Shown: piece after piece, positions 1 through 10,064 of the stretch
Layout: each line of letters starts with the position of its first letter
Position numbering within the stretch: the first letter of the stretch is position 1
Assembly: GCA_035653615.1 (NCBI GenBank)
Contig: DASRBN010000005.1
Span: 62,001 to 126,000 of the forward strand
From: Ktedonobacteraceae bacterium
GTDB taxonomy: Bacteria > Chloroflexota > Ktedonobacteria > Ktedonobacterales > Ktedonobacteraceae
DNA length: 64,000 nt
Direction: 5' to 3'
The notes under the pieces: model-generated
Seen by the model: only the letters and a program-made list of their open reading frames with translations
The model's database searches: none
What the model was told of the DNA's origin: nothing
Made by a program: the position numbers and the translations under genes

Positions 1-309
1 GATCGGGACGGCTCTCGCTGCAACGCTTGCGCGATCCTATCATCCTGTGCAGGCCTGAAGACGAGAGCTCGTCAGAAGACAGAGGGACCCGGGTGCGGAT
101 GAGAAGCCCAGAGAACGAAGACAGGGCACTACAGACAACTCCTTCAGAAGTCTTTCTGAGATTGTCTGCCCAAAACATGCACTGCTTTGTTTTTCTCCTG
201 CTTGTTTTCTTACACAACTTTCGTCATGGTATCGGATGCCAGGGCGACTCCGTGGAACCGCAATCCTTTGTTGGGTACAAACATTATCAACTTTCTCAAC
301 AATAAGCCC
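1..309. other. Window-edge region with no supported gene
   Basis: Open frames exist on both strands, but none has a recognisable family motif, a ribosome binding site at a plausible start, or a neighbour that would explain it. The forward frame is open from position 3 to about 305 and is rich in charged residues. It could be the tail of a gene or mobile-element end lying outside the window. Nothing here is called. Confidence 0.4.
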
Positions 310-339
310 TTGACACTTACCCCGCTTCTCCGTTATACT
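310..339 (+). promoter_or_regulatory. Sigma-70-type promoter of the methionine operon
   Basis: A perfect -35 hexamer TTGACA at 310-315 and the -10 hexamer TATACT at 334-339 are separated by 18 bp. The expected start of transcription, near 346, lies about 45 nt before the first riboswitch helix at 390. This is the arrangement expected for a riboswitch-controlled leader. Confidence 0.8.
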
Positions 340-389
340 TACTAACAATACAGCAAGCACCTTACAATTGAACATACACAGCATTTGTT

Positions 390-493
390 CTCATCAAGAG
401 AGGTGGAGGGAAACGGCCCGGTGAAGCCCGGCAACCCATCTACAAAGTAGTAGAAAGGGTGCCAATTCCGGCGGAATTGTCCGCAAGATGAGG
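390..493 (+). promoter_or_regulatory. SAM-I riboswitch (S box)
   Basis: The leader shows the classical S-box layout. A P1 helix pairs CTCATC at 390-395 with GATGAG at 487-492. It is followed by the conserved AGAGGTGGAGGGA segment, the GGCCCGGTGAAGCCCGGCAACC block (409-436) that holds the kink-turn and pseudoknot region, and the AAGGGTGCCAATTCC segment near 456-470. SAM-I riboswitches bind S-adenosylmethionine and terminate transcription when it is plentiful. A terminator hairpin follows 20 nt downstream, and the controlled genes are metX and metY, which fits this role. Confidence 0.95.
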
Positions 494-513
494 GGAAAAA
501 GCTATGAAAGCTA

Positions 514-538
514 CCCCTGAACTACAGGGGTTTTTTAT
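514..538 (+). terminator. Intrinsic terminator of the SAM-I expression platform
   Basis: A 6-bp stem (CCCCTG at 514-519 with CAGGGG at 525-530) with a 5-nt loop is followed immediately by TTTTTTATT. It lies just after the aptamer and is the natural off-state terminator when SAM is bound. Confidence 0.85.
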
Positions 539-543
539 TGCTT

Positions 544-575
544 AAACCTTCGCTCTTGGGGTGAAGGTTTTTTTG
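544..575 (+). terminator. Second leader terminator
   Basis: AAACCTTC at 544-551 pairs with GAAGGTTT at 563-570 and runs into seven T residues (568-574). It lies downstream of the first terminator and still upstream of the metX ribosome binding site. It may back up the first hairpin or take part in the alternative folding of the expression platform. Which of these holds cannot be told from sequence. Confidence 0.65.
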
Positions 576-616
576 TCTCAATTTTTAGCAACCAGCAGGT
601 AAAGAAAGGAGAAGTC

Positions 617-1777
617 ATGGTGGCCCAGATTGACCGCAATGGCGTTCCGGTCAAGGTAGAAGCAGCGCCGGCGCAGGTACTGCCCGCATATACCACGCAT
701 ACCTTCGATTCACTCCCCCTACAGTTGGGTGGTCAACTGGGGCCAATCACATTGGCATATGAAACGTGGGGTACTCTGAGTGCCACGCGAGACAATGCTA
801 TCTTGATCACGCACGCCCTTACGGGCAGTTCGCACGCTCATGATCCTGAACATCCCGGCGATCCAAAGGCCGCGTGGTGGAATCCATTGATCGGAGAGGG
901 ACGCCCTTTCGATACGTCGCGCTACTTCGTGATCTGCTCGAATATCCTGGGAGGGTGTTATGGCAGCACCGGCCCTTCTTCGCTCAATCCACACACAGGC
1001 CGCCGCTACAACATGGATTTTCCTGTTGTCACCATTCGTGACATGGTCAACGCCCAAAAGAGGCTGATCGAATACCTTGGTATCAATCAGCTGGCAATGG
1101 TTGCCGGTGGCTCAATTGGCGGCCAGCAAGCGCTGGAATGGGCCATCACCTACCCTGAACTGGTGCAAAGCGCCGCGGTGGTAGCGGCGACGGCCCGGCT
1201 GACCGCGCAGGCCATCGCCTTCAGCGAGGTGCAGCGACAGGCAATCATGACGGACCCTCTCTGGCAGTGTGGCAACTACTTGCCGGGCGCAGGCCCATCT
1301 GCCGGCCTCGCCATCGCCCGTATGCTCGCCATGATTACCTACCAGAGCGAGGAAGCCATGGAGATGCGTTTCGCCCGCAAGCCTGCCACCCGCATGAGCG
1401 TTTCCTCGCCCAGCGGCGCGGCTGACCTGGGTACCCGTTTCGATGTAGAGGACTACCTGTACTACCAGGGAGATGCGCTGGTACGGCGTTTCGATGCCAA
1501 TAGTTACATCTACATCAGCCGTGCCATGGATTTGTATGACGTGAGCGCCGGCTATCCATCGATGGAAGCCGCGCTGCGCCGCCTGCGCAGCAAGCTCCTG
1601 TTTATCGGTATTCGCTCAGATTTTCTCTTCCCGGCAGCACATGTGCGCCGCCTGGCGGAGCAGGTTCGCGCCCTGGATGGTAACGCGAACTATATCGAAC
1701 TTGACTCACCGCACGGCCATGACGCCTTCCTCAAGGAATGGCAACAAATGGCCGCCGCACTTTCCACAATCATCTAG
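617..1777 (+). CDS. metX: Homoserine O-acetyltransferase
   Basis: Cytosolic alpha/beta-hydrolase enzyme, 386 aa, that acylates homoserine with acetyl-CoA, the committing step of methionine synthesis by the sulfhydrylation route. The nucleophile elbow GGSIGGQQALEW places the catalytic serine at S166. The acid is probably D335 in IRSDFLFP and the base H368 in SPHGHDAFL. The SNILGGCYGSTGPSS block near residues 108-122 is typical of MetX. The ATG follows AAAGGAG by the normal distance. It is the first gene after the SAM-I riboswitch and is followed after 17 nt by metY, so O-acetylhomoserine is made and used by adjacent genes. Some MetX-like proteins use succinyl-CoA; the partner gene favours acetyl here. 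Confidence 0.95.
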   Translation: MVAQIDRNGVPVKVEAAPAQVLPAYTTHTFDSLPLQLGGQLGPITLAYETWGTLSATRDNAILITHALTGSSHAHDPEHPGDPKAAWWNPLIGEGRPFDTSRYFVICSNILGGCYGSTGPSSLNPHTGRRYNMDFPVVTIRDMVNAQKRLIEYLGINQLAMVAGGSIGGQQALEWAITYPELVQSAAVVAATARLTAQAIAFSEVQRQAIMTDPLWQCGNYLPGAGPSAGLAIARMLAMITYQSEEAMEMRFARKPATRMSVSSPSGAADLGTRFDVEDYLYYQGDALVRRFDANSYIYISRAMDLYDVSAGYPSMEAALRRLRSKLLFIGIRSDFLFPAAHVRRLAEQVRALDGNANYIELDSPHGHDAFLKEWQQMAAALSTII

Positions 1778-1794
1778 TCTAAAGGAGAACATAA

Positions 1795-3117
<1,323 letters not shown>

Positions 3118-3142
3118 ACGCAGCTATTATTCTGGAGTCATT

Positions 3143-4633
3143 ATGGATAATCCTGTAAGCATCTTGAAATTTGGAGGCACCTCAGTAGGCACTGGCGAGC
3201 GCATTCGCCATGTCGCCCATATCATTGAGAAACAACTGCATGATCGTGAAGAAAATTTTCCCGTCGTCGTCGTCTCCGCTATGTCTGGCGTGACCGACCA
3301 GTTGCTGCGCATCGCTCATCACGCCTGGACGCATGAACACGACGCACGCGAACAAGAACTGCACGCCTTAAAACAGAGGCATCTCGAAGCCGCCTGCAAA
3401 GCCGTTCATAACCCTGAAAAACAACGCGCTTTGCTTCACGATCTCGAAGCCACCTTCACATCCCTGGAGCAAGACATAGCTAAGGTAGCATCACGCAATC
3501 TCCAGGAAAGTGAAACAGGCAAACTCAACACCGCGCTATACGGCGGTTCAGTCATCGCTGCCTGGGGTGAGCGCCTTTCAGTTCTGTTGCTGGCGGCCGC
3601 TGTATGTGACATAAATGTCCAGGCAGCACCGGTGCGGCGGGAGATCATCATTACCGGCCATCCGAAAGGTCAAGCGCCAACCTCACCCGCGTCAGTAGTT
3701 GGAGCCGAACCTCTATCTGAAGAGACGCGAGCCAATGCGCAGGCGCTGCTTTCCCCATTTCTTGAGCATCGCACCGTACCAATCGCGGCAGGCTTTATCG
3801 GCCGCACGAAGTCAGGCATCGTTACCACATTGGGGCGTAATGGCTCGGATTATTCCGCCTCGGTCATTGGAGCAGCCCTGGATTGTAGCGCCGTTTCGAT
3901 TTACACCGATGTCGATGGTATTCTGACCGCCGACCCACGTATCGTTCCCAATGCACGCCTGCTCCCGGAACTCTCGTACTCTGAAGCCGCCCGTTTATCC
4001 TGGTTTGGCGCCAAAGTGCTTCACCCCCGCACGCTGATGCCATTAGCGCATCGCAACATACCTGTGCATGTGCGCAACACTTTTCACCCGCATCGCCGCG
4101 GCACCATCGTTGGCCCGGAGGGCAGGTCGTCGAGCGCGGCCAGAGCAATTGCCATTCGCCGCCACCTGGCATTGATCACCGTAGAAAGCACAGCAATGTT
4201 CGGCATACCCGAAAACGCCGCGCAAGTTTTTGCCCTTGCGGCTCGTGCCGGTGCCGCGCCCGTTGCTATATGTTCATCATCCGGCTATCATCTTTCGTTT
4301 CTCGTGGAGGAGCAGGCTGGCGATTCCGTTGTGGCCCTCTTGCAGCATGATACGGGTAACTGGCGCGTCCTATGCCGGCGTGGACTGGCTGCCTGCGCCT
4401 GTATCGGTTCCGGCTTCACGGTCAGCCCGATGAGTCCTGCTCGTGCAATCTCTGCTCTCGCCCACGAACGCATCCCCGTTGTTGCGCAGGGCGTCTCCGA
4501 AGGCAGCATCATATTGATTATTGAAGATGAAGACACCGAGCCAGCCTTGCGCAGCCTGCACCGTGATTTGATCGCCCCCGTCATTCCCCTGGTGCGCAGC
4601 CACACAGAGGAGAAACACCGCGAAGTCATCTAA
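3143..4633 (+). CDS. lysC: Aspartate kinase
   Basis: Phosphorylates L-aspartate, the first step towards lysine, threonine and methionine. The protein is 496 aa from the ATG at 3143, chosen because GGAG lies at 3134-3137 and KFGGTSVG begins at residue 8; the longer frame from 3110 would overlap metY. The amino-acid kinase domain covers roughly residues 1-295, with VVVSAMSGVTD near 38-48, LGRNGSDYSA near 235-244 and VDGILTADPR near 258-267. The remainder contains paired ACT domains, the usual site of feedback inhibition. Placing it behind the SAM riboswitch suggests an isoenzyme devoted to methionine supply. Homoserine dehydrogenase is not fused to it and is not in the window. The symbol lysC is by function; thrA-type naming is equally possible. 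Confidence 0.93.
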   Translation: MDNPVSILKFGGTSVGTGERIRHVAHIIEKQLHDREENFPVVVVSAMSGVTDQLLRIAHHAWTHEHDAREQELHALKQRHLEAACKAVHNPEKQRALLHDLEATFTSLEQDIAKVASRNLQESETGKLNTALYGGSVIAAWGERLSVLLLAAAVCDINVQAAPVRREIIITGHPKGQAPTSPASVVGAEPLSEETRANAQALLSPFLEHRTVPIAAGFIGRTKSGIVTTLGRNGSDYSASVIGAALDCSAVSIYTDVDGILTADPRIVPNARLLPELSYSEAARLSWFGAKVLHPRTLMPLAHRNIPVHVRNTFHPHRRGTIVGPEGRSSSAARAIAIRRHLALITVESTAMFGIPENAAQVFALAARAGAAPVAICSSSGYHLSFLVEEQAGDSVVALLQHDTGNWRVLCRRGLAACACIGSGFTVSPMSPARAISALAHERIPVVAQGVSEGSIILIIEDEDTEPALRSLHRDLIAPVIPLVRSHTEEKHREVI

Positions 4634-4644
4634 GGAGAAATTCA

Positions 4645-5712
4645 ATGCCTCTTCAATCCCCTATTCCCGTAGCGGTTTTAGGCGCCACCGGCATGGTCGG
4701 CCAGCGTTTCATTGAACTGCTCTCCGCGCATCCCTGGTTTGACCTCGTTGCGCTGGCCGCCTCACAAGCCCATAGCGGCCGTCCCTATGGCGAGGCTGTA
4801 CGCTGGCGGCTTCCAGGCAGCGAAATGCCAGCCGCTGCCGCCTCGCTGCCCATCTTACCCTGTCGCCCCACAGCATTGCCAGATGTGAAGATCGTCTTTT
4901 CCGCGCTGCCCGGTGAAGTAGCCGGCGAAATCGAAGCCGACTTTGCACGCGCAGGCATGGCCGTCTTCAGCAACGCGAAGAATTATCGCATGGCCCCCGA
5001 TGTACCATTGGTCGTACCAGAGGTCAACGCTGATCACGCGGCATCTATTATATCGCAGCGCAAAACCCGCGGCTGGTCAGGTTCCATCGTTACCAACGCC
5101 AACTGTTCGGCAACGCCCCTGGTCATGGCGCTCAAACCCTTGCAGCAGGCATTCGGCGTCCGCAAAGTCCTGGTAACCACCCTGCAGTCCATCTCCGGCG
5201 CCGGCTATCCTGGCCTGCCCTCCTATGATATCCTCGACAATGCCATCCCTTTTATCGACGGCGAAGAAGAGAAGGTCGAGCACGAAACCCGCAAAATGCT
5301 CGGTACCTGGCAAGAAGGTTACGGCTTTATCGACGCTTCCACCATCGTCAGCGCCCAATGCAACCGCGTCGCCACCCGTGAGGGTCACCTGGAATGCGTC
5401 AGCGTCGAACTGGACACCCATGCCCGTGAAGAGGATATCATCGCCGCCTGGCAAAACTACCAGGCCGAACCGCAGCAACTTCGGTTGCCCAGCGCGCCCA
5501 CGCGTGCCTTAATCTACCGTACCGAACCAGACCGCCCCCAGACACTGCGCGACCGCGATGCCGGTCATGGTATGTCCATCACCATCGGCAGGCTGCGCCC
5601 CTGCCCCATCCTCAGCCACAAATTCGTGCTGCTCGGTCACAACACCATTCGCGGTGCCGCAGGAGGGTCGATTCTGAACGCGGAATTGTGCGTAAGCAGG
5701 GGTCTTATTTAA
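4645..5712 (+). CDS. asd: Aspartate-semialdehyde dehydrogenase
   Basis: Reduces aspartyl phosphate to aspartate semialdehyde with NADPH; 355 aa. The Rossmann motif GATGMVGQRF is at residues 13-22. The nucleophilic cysteine is C154 in TNANCSATPLV, and the catalytic histidine is probably H248 in REGHLECV. The pattern resembles the archaeal/fungal-type branch rather than the classical E. coli type. AAGGAG precedes the ATG, which lies 11 nt after the kinase stop, so kinase and dehydrogenase are co-transcribed. It ends the riboswitch-controlled operon. Confidence 0.93.
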   Translation: MPLQSPIPVAVLGATGMVGQRFIELLSAHPWFDLVALAASQAHSGRPYGEAVRWRLPGSEMPAAAASLPILPCRPTALPDVKIVFSALPGEVAGEIEADFARAGMAVFSNAKNYRMAPDVPLVVPEVNADHAASIISQRKTRGWSGSIVTNANCSATPLVMALKPLQQAFGVRKVLVTTLQSISGAGYPGLPSYDILDNAIPFIDGEEEKVEHETRKMLGTWQEGYGFIDASTIVSAQCNRVATREGHLECVSVELDTHAREEDIIAAWQNYQAEPQQLRLPSAPTRALIYRTEPDRPQTLRDRDAGHGMSITIGRLRPCPILSHKFVLLGHNTIRGAAGGSILNAELCVSRGLI

Positions 5713-5854
5713 GGAAATCTTGTGCCAGGGAAGCTTCAAGATGGCTCTCGGTAAAGGATACGATTGAAAATCAAGGCTTCCTCCAGGTGGTCTATCCTGA
5801 CTCTCAGATGGAGGTTGGAGTTCGCAGGCCCTGAAACAGACCGAGTATCCCTGG

Positions 5855-6886
5855 ATGTATGAGGTGTCCAAGTGCGCGCCGCAAGAAGCGCTCAGAGACC
5901 TGGAGAAAGCGTATAAGAACTTCTTCAGACGTGTGCAACTCAAGAAGGAAGGCAAGTGGAAGGGCAAACTCGGCTTTCCCACTTTCAAGAAGAAGAGCAA
6001 AGGCATCGGCTCCTTCCGTTTGACCGGAAGCATTCATGTCTTTGCCGATAGCATCCAGTTGCCACGTTTAGGCCGCTTGCGCTTGCATGAGCAGGACTAC
6101 CTCGCCACGTCAGCAAAAGTGCTTTCCGCTACCGTCTCAGAGGAGGCAGGACGCTGGTTTGTCAGTGTGCAGATAGAGGAAGAACAGGACGAATCGGACC
6201 GTACAGCCATGCCTGCTATCGGCGTTGATCTTGGCATTAAGACACTTGCCACGCTTTCCGATGGAACCACGTTCCACAACCCACGTGCCTTGAAGCACGC
6301 GCAGAAGAAACTCCGGCGTTTAGAGCGGCAAAAGTCACGACGCACAAAAGGAAGCCAGAACCGCGAGAAGACAGTCAAGCACCTCGCGAAAGTTCATGCT
6401 CGCATTGCACATATCCGCAAAGACGCGGCGCATCAACTCACGAGCTATCTGGTCAAAAACCACGCTCTGATAGCGATTGAAGATGTACATGTGGCTGGCA
6501 TGCTTAAAAATCACAAGCTTGCGCAAGCCGTGAGTGATAGCAACTTTGGCGAGATCAGGCGGCAACTGGAATACAAGTCCCTCTGGCATGGCACACATCT
6601 GGTCACTGTAGACCGCTTCTATCCATCAAGCAAGACCTGTTCAAGCTGTGGATGGGTGAATGAAAAGCTAACGCTGGCAGATCGTACCTTCATCTGTGAG
6701 CAATGTGGGCTTGCCATTGATCGTGACTTGAACGCGGCTATCAATTTAAAGATTGTGGCGGTAAGTTCTATCGACACACGAAACGCCTGTGGACAGAAGA
6801 GCACTGGCGCATTCAACGGAATGCGTGAAACTGTTCTGGTGGAAGCAGGAACCAATCATCTTTATGGCTTGTCCGTAAAAGTCTAA
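5855..6886 (+). CDS. tnpB: TnpB (IS200/IS605 OrfB) RNA-guided nuclease, N-terminally truncated
   Basis: This 343-aa frame carries the nuclease half of TnpB. The RuvC-like catalytic residues are visible as D125 in GVDLGIKTLA, E209 in IAIEDVHVAG and D291 in IDRDLNAAINL. A zinc ribbon has cysteines C262, C265, C281 and C284. The frame continues in phase upstream of this ATG to 5801 (reading WSSQALKQTEYPW) and then meets a stop at 5798, so roughly the first 60 residues of a normal 400-residue TnpB are missing. No tnpA lies beside it. It is probably an old, partly deleted copy. The three catalytic acidic residues and the zinc ligands remain, so selection may have held recently. Confidence 0.85.
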   Translation: MYEVSKCAPQEALRDLEKAYKNFFRRVQLKKEGKWKGKLGFPTFKKKSKGIGSFRLTGSIHVFADSIQLPRLGRLRLHEQDYLATSAKVLSATVSEEAGRWFVSVQIEEEQDESDRTAMPAIGVDLGIKTLATLSDGTTFHNPRALKHAQKKLRRLERQKSRRTKGSQNREKTVKHLAKVHARIAHIRKDAAHQLTSYLVKNHALIAIEDVHVAGMLKNHKLAQAVSDSNFGEIRRQLEYKSLWHGTHLVTVDRFYPSSKTCSSCGWVNEKLTLADRTFICEQCGLAIDRDLNAAINLKIVAVSSIDTRNACGQKSTGAFNGMRETVLVEAGTNHLYGLSVKV

Positions 6887-6887
6887 G

Positions 6888-7064
6888 TATTGGAGAACGG
6901 TAATTGAGCGCTACCATGATCAAAAACTCTCCTATGTGGATGCTTTTTCCATTGCCTTGATCCAGTCTCGACCCGACATCGACGCGGTTTTTGCTTTCGA
7001 TCATCATATGACACTTGCCGGTCTGCCCGTCCTACCAGGATGGCTAGATGGGAGCCACCGTTAA
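6888..7064 (+). pseudogene. C-terminal remnant of a PIN-domain (VapC-like) protein
   Basis: Immediately after the TnpB stop, another forward frame reads YHDQKLSYVDAFSIALIQSR and then a segment with AFDHHMTLAGLPVLPG before a stop at 7062-7064. This resembles the last third of PIN-domain ribonucleases: the conserved aspartate in SYVDAFS, the AVFAFDHHM strand, and a C-terminal Gly/Pro tail. There is no start codon, ribosome site or N-terminal half. The gene was probably cut when the TnpB element landed or decayed. No antitoxin gene is visible. Confidence 0.6.
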
Positions 7065-7151
7065 GTATAACCATTCTTGAGCCTGGTGGATTTTTCCAAC
7101 TGGACGAGGCTATACTGAAGGGACAGTACCTGGTGCCTGTCTTCCTTATCC

Positions 7152-8387
7152 TCACTGTCCGCTGATACTAATCGTCCCGGTCGCGTTATTTACATTAATC
7201 GGCACGGATGTCAGTGGCGTAGGAGCCGGACCGCTAACGACGGCCGCTCCCCTGGCCGGATCAAATTGCGCGCCGTGACATGGGCAGAGCAGGAGCTGGC
7301 TGCTCGGATCGTATGACACCGGGCACCCGGCGTGCGTGCAGGTGGCGTCGAAAGCCACAAACTGGCCATTGTTGAGATGGACAAGCACACCGGGATCGCC
7401 ATTCGACGGAATCGTGAAGCTCACAGAGCTATTCGCCGGCACTGCGCTTATCTGCGCAATCGTGCCAGGCGTACCACTTGCGGTCGCTGTCCCAGAAGTG
7501 CCACCCGAGCCGGAGCCGCTAGTGGGTGGGGGAAGTGCCCCTTCGTTAGAGCTATCGATGCGGTTCAGCACCTGCCAGACTGCCACAATCCCCAGCATAC
7601 TCGCCCCGCCAGTTACCAACCCCCACAAGAAATTGCGCCGGCTCTGCTGTTGCTGCCTTAACGCCGCCAATCGTGCCTTAGGCGCCACTTGTTTACCGCC
7701 TGGTGCAACTCTTCCCTGCGCCTGCTGCGCTCCTGAATTGGTAGCAAGCTGCGGTTGCTCGCGAACTCCCAGCAGGATATAGTATACCCGCGCCATCCGC
7801 AGTCGCCTTGCCGGTGAAGCCTTCTCAAGTAATCGCGCCACGAGCCATGTATCGAGGGCGGGCAGCCAGCACATCTCAGGCCCCGCAATCAGCATCGTGA
7901 TCCAGCAGAACACAAAGACGATATCAGCTCCATAAAAGTACGGATACACGCGCCAGCTGGCAGAAAGAAAGAACATCAGGCTCAATAAGAGTCCGAAGAA
8001 AGCCGCGGGACGCAGGAGCAACCCCAACAATGTTCCAAGACCTATAGCCAGCTCGCCAAACGCCACCAGCGCCCCAAAGAAAGTAGCGTGTGGAACCACA
8101 GCATAGACCAGAAAGTTATGAATCGGCGATCCGAACGCGAAGCCCAGGATTTGCTTGCCGATGTATCCCGGCGCCGAATGATTGAAATATTGTGGATCGG
8201 TCAATTTCTGAATTCCAGCATACACGAACGTCACACCCAGAAACAATCTAAGCGGCAGCAGAATCCACTCCGCCAGCCGCCTCATCTTATCGCCAGGACT
8301 ATCCGCTTGTGAACTATTCGGAACAGGGGGCGCGTCAGGCCCTCCCTGCTGCTGGCTAGAGGATTTCGGTTTATTCATTTGTTTCAT
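7152..8387 (-). CDS. DoxX-like membrane protein fused to a Rieske [2Fe-2S] domain
   Basis: A 411-aa two-part protein. Residues about 40-185 form a DoxX/thiosulfate:quinone oxidoreductase small-subunit-like membrane domain with four or more hydrophobic helices. After a polar linker, a Tat-like SRRNFLWGLVTGG motif (near 249-261) with a hydrophobic stretch anchors the rest. A low-complexity Ser/Gly/Thr linker (about 287-308) leads to a Rieske fold. The cluster ligands are C350 and H352 in CTHAGC, and C368 and H371 in CPCHG; C355 and C370 are placed for the usual disulfide. The likely role is electron transfer between a quinone or thiol donor and the cell-surface face. The substrate is unknown. 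The start is the ATG behind AGAGGT near 8404; a second ATG three codons in is possible. Confidence 0.88.
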   Translation of the reverse strand: MKQMNKPKSSSQQQGGPDAPPVPNSSQADSPGDKMRRLAEWILLPLRLFLGVTFVYAGIQKLTDPQYFNHSAPGYIGKQILGFAFGSPIHNFLVYAVVPHATFFGALVAFGELAIGLGTLLGLLLRPAAFFGLLLSLMFFLSASWRVYPYFYGADIVFVFCWITMLIAGPEMCWLPALDTWLVARLLEKASPARRLRMARVYYILLGVREQPQLATNSGAQQAQGRVAPGGKQVAPKARLAALRQQQQSRRNFLWGLVTGGASMLGIVAVWQVLNRIDSSNEGALPPPTSGSGSGGTSGTATASGTPGTIAQISAVPANSSVSFTIPSNGDPGVLVHLNNGQFVAFDATCTHAGCPVSYDPSSQLLLCPCHGAQFDPARGAAVVSGPAPTPLTSVPINVNNATGTISISGQ

Positions 8388-8551
8388 AAATGCTTTGTAC
8401 CTCTGTTGATAACATCATAAAAAGGGCTATTTGCGTTATCGCGTTCAGGACGAGGCCCTCCACTTCGACAGCTTTCGCTTTCTGAGTATACAAAGGAATT
8501 ATGAAGGAGTGATGAAGATTTTATCAATTTATCTAGACCAGATCAGATCGT

Positions 8552-10063
8552 CTATGTAACCTGCTTTTCTAAAGGAAGAGCTACCGTAAACGTTGTGCCG
8601 TTCCCGACCTCGCTCTCAACGGAAACAGTTCCTTTATGAGCCTGCACTATCCAATCGACGATAGCCAGCCCAAGTCCACTGCCACCTGCCGCCCGCGAAC
8701 GAGCGGCATCTGCCCGGTAAAAACGCTCGAAGATATGCTCCATGTGCTCAGGTGCTATCCCAATACCCGTATCGCGAACAATGAGCAATGCCTTATCCCC
8801 GCTGGCTTTGACAACCAGTGAAACCTTTCCACCCGGGTTGGTATAAACAAGCGCGTTTTGTAGCAGGTTCAAAATAACCTGGATCAGCCGCACTTCATCG
8901 CCCAGCACCAGCACAGGCTCCCGCGTATCGACTTCGACCACTATATTCCGGTCGCTTGCCAGTAACTCCGTTGACGCCGCGACATCCGTCGCCAGCAGGT
9001 CCAATCGCACCGGCTTGCGTTCCAGCAGCACCTGTCCCTCGTCAGCGCGTGCCAGGGTCAGCAGATCATTGAGTAGTTGAGCCAGCCGTTCAGATACACT
9101 ATTAACCTCGGACAGTACATGCACATATTCTTCCTCTCCGGCGCCTTGCGCGAGTACCACATCTGTCATACTGCGGATGGCAGCAACCGGAGTGCGTAGT
9201 TCGTGTGAGGCATCGGCCACGAAGCGACGCTGCTGCGTAAATGCCTTATCAAGCCGCTCGATCATTTCATTGAACGTCAGCGCCAGGTCCTGCACTTCAT
9301 CCCTGGCGCGCGGTACCGGCACGCGCTGGTGCAGGTCCTCCGCCTCGATCTGCTGCGCGGTGCGCGTTAAACGATGAATTGGCGCGAACGCACGTGCCGC
9401 CAACCAGTAGCTTCCCAACGCACCGAATAAAAGCACGAAAGGCACAATCAGCAAAAATTCAAACAAAATGCTGCGCAGCGTCTTATCTAACGACGCAAGC
9501 GGTTCCCCAACCTGTACAACGCCGAAAACTTTTCCATTTTCCTCCAGCGCCATACTATAAAGTCTGACCGGGTGACCATTCCGCGCGCTAACCGTTCCTT
9601 GCCATGATGTGCCATGCAATGGCTCTACAATACTTGCAGAAGGGACATCCAGGAACCGGAATGCAGGTGAGACATAAACAATCTGTCCATCGCTGTTCAA
9701 AACACGTACCAGCACACCGATATCAACATTCGGCCCCGGTTCCTGGTCTGTTTCTTGTTGTGTTGTGGAAGTTGCCTGTGGTGTTACGTTTGTGTGAGCA
9801 GCATCATCATTGTCAATCAGCCCTGGCAGTTCGCCGGAAACATCCGAAATCACAATCTTCCCATTCCGGTCGCTAATACCTGCCGCGATTTGTTCTGTGC
9901 GCTCTTGGAGACTGCTATCGAAGCTCGTCGACAGTGATGCTCTCACATTCACATAGAAGATGGCCCCGAAGATCAGAATCAGTATCGTAAAGACCGCAAT
10001 ATACCACAGCGTCAACTGCGCGCGTATCCCTGGATTCCTTACGCGACCGATTCGCCGCATCAT
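8552..10063 (-). CDS. Sensor histidine kinase
   Basis: A 503-aa membrane sensor. The first transmembrane helix is at about 16-40 and an extracytoplasmic sensor domain runs from about 41 to 200. The second helix is at about 201-222. A HAMP linker begins around RAFAPIHRL. The HisKA dimerisation helix has the phosphoacceptor H287 in SHELRTPVAA, and the C-terminal ATPase domain shows the N box (LLQNALVYTNPGG), G1 (RDTGIGI) and G2 (GGSGLGLAIV). Autophosphorylated H287 would pass phosphate to the response regulator whose gene lies one base upstream, so the two are translationally coupled. The stimulus is unknown; the sensor loop is rich in Asp, Thr and Gln and has no recognised fold. Confidence 0.93.
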   Translation of the reverse strand: MMRRIGRVRNPGIRAQLTLWYIAVFTILILIFGAIFYVNVRASLSTSFDSSLQERTEQIAAGISDRNGKIVISDVSGELPGLIDNDDAAHTNVTPQATSTTQQETDQEPGPNVDIGVLVRVLNSDGQIVYVSPAFRFLDVPSASIVEPLHGTSWQGTVSARNGHPVRLYSMALEENGKVFGVVQVGEPLASLDKTLRSILFEFLLIVPFVLLFGALGSYWLAARAFAPIHRLTRTAQQIEAEDLHQRVPVPRARDEVQDLALTFNEMIERLDKAFTQQRRFVADASHELRTPVAAIRSMTDVVLAQGAGEEEYVHVLSEVNSVSERLAQLLNDLLTLARADEGQVLLERKPVRLDLLATDVAASTELLASDRNIVVEVDTREPVLVLGDEVRLIQVILNLLQNALVYTNPGGKVSLVVKASGDKALLIVRDTGIGIAPEHMEHIFERFYRADAARSRAAGGSGLGLAIVDWIVQAHKGTVSVESEVGNGTTFTVALPLEKQVT

Positions 10064-10064
10064 C

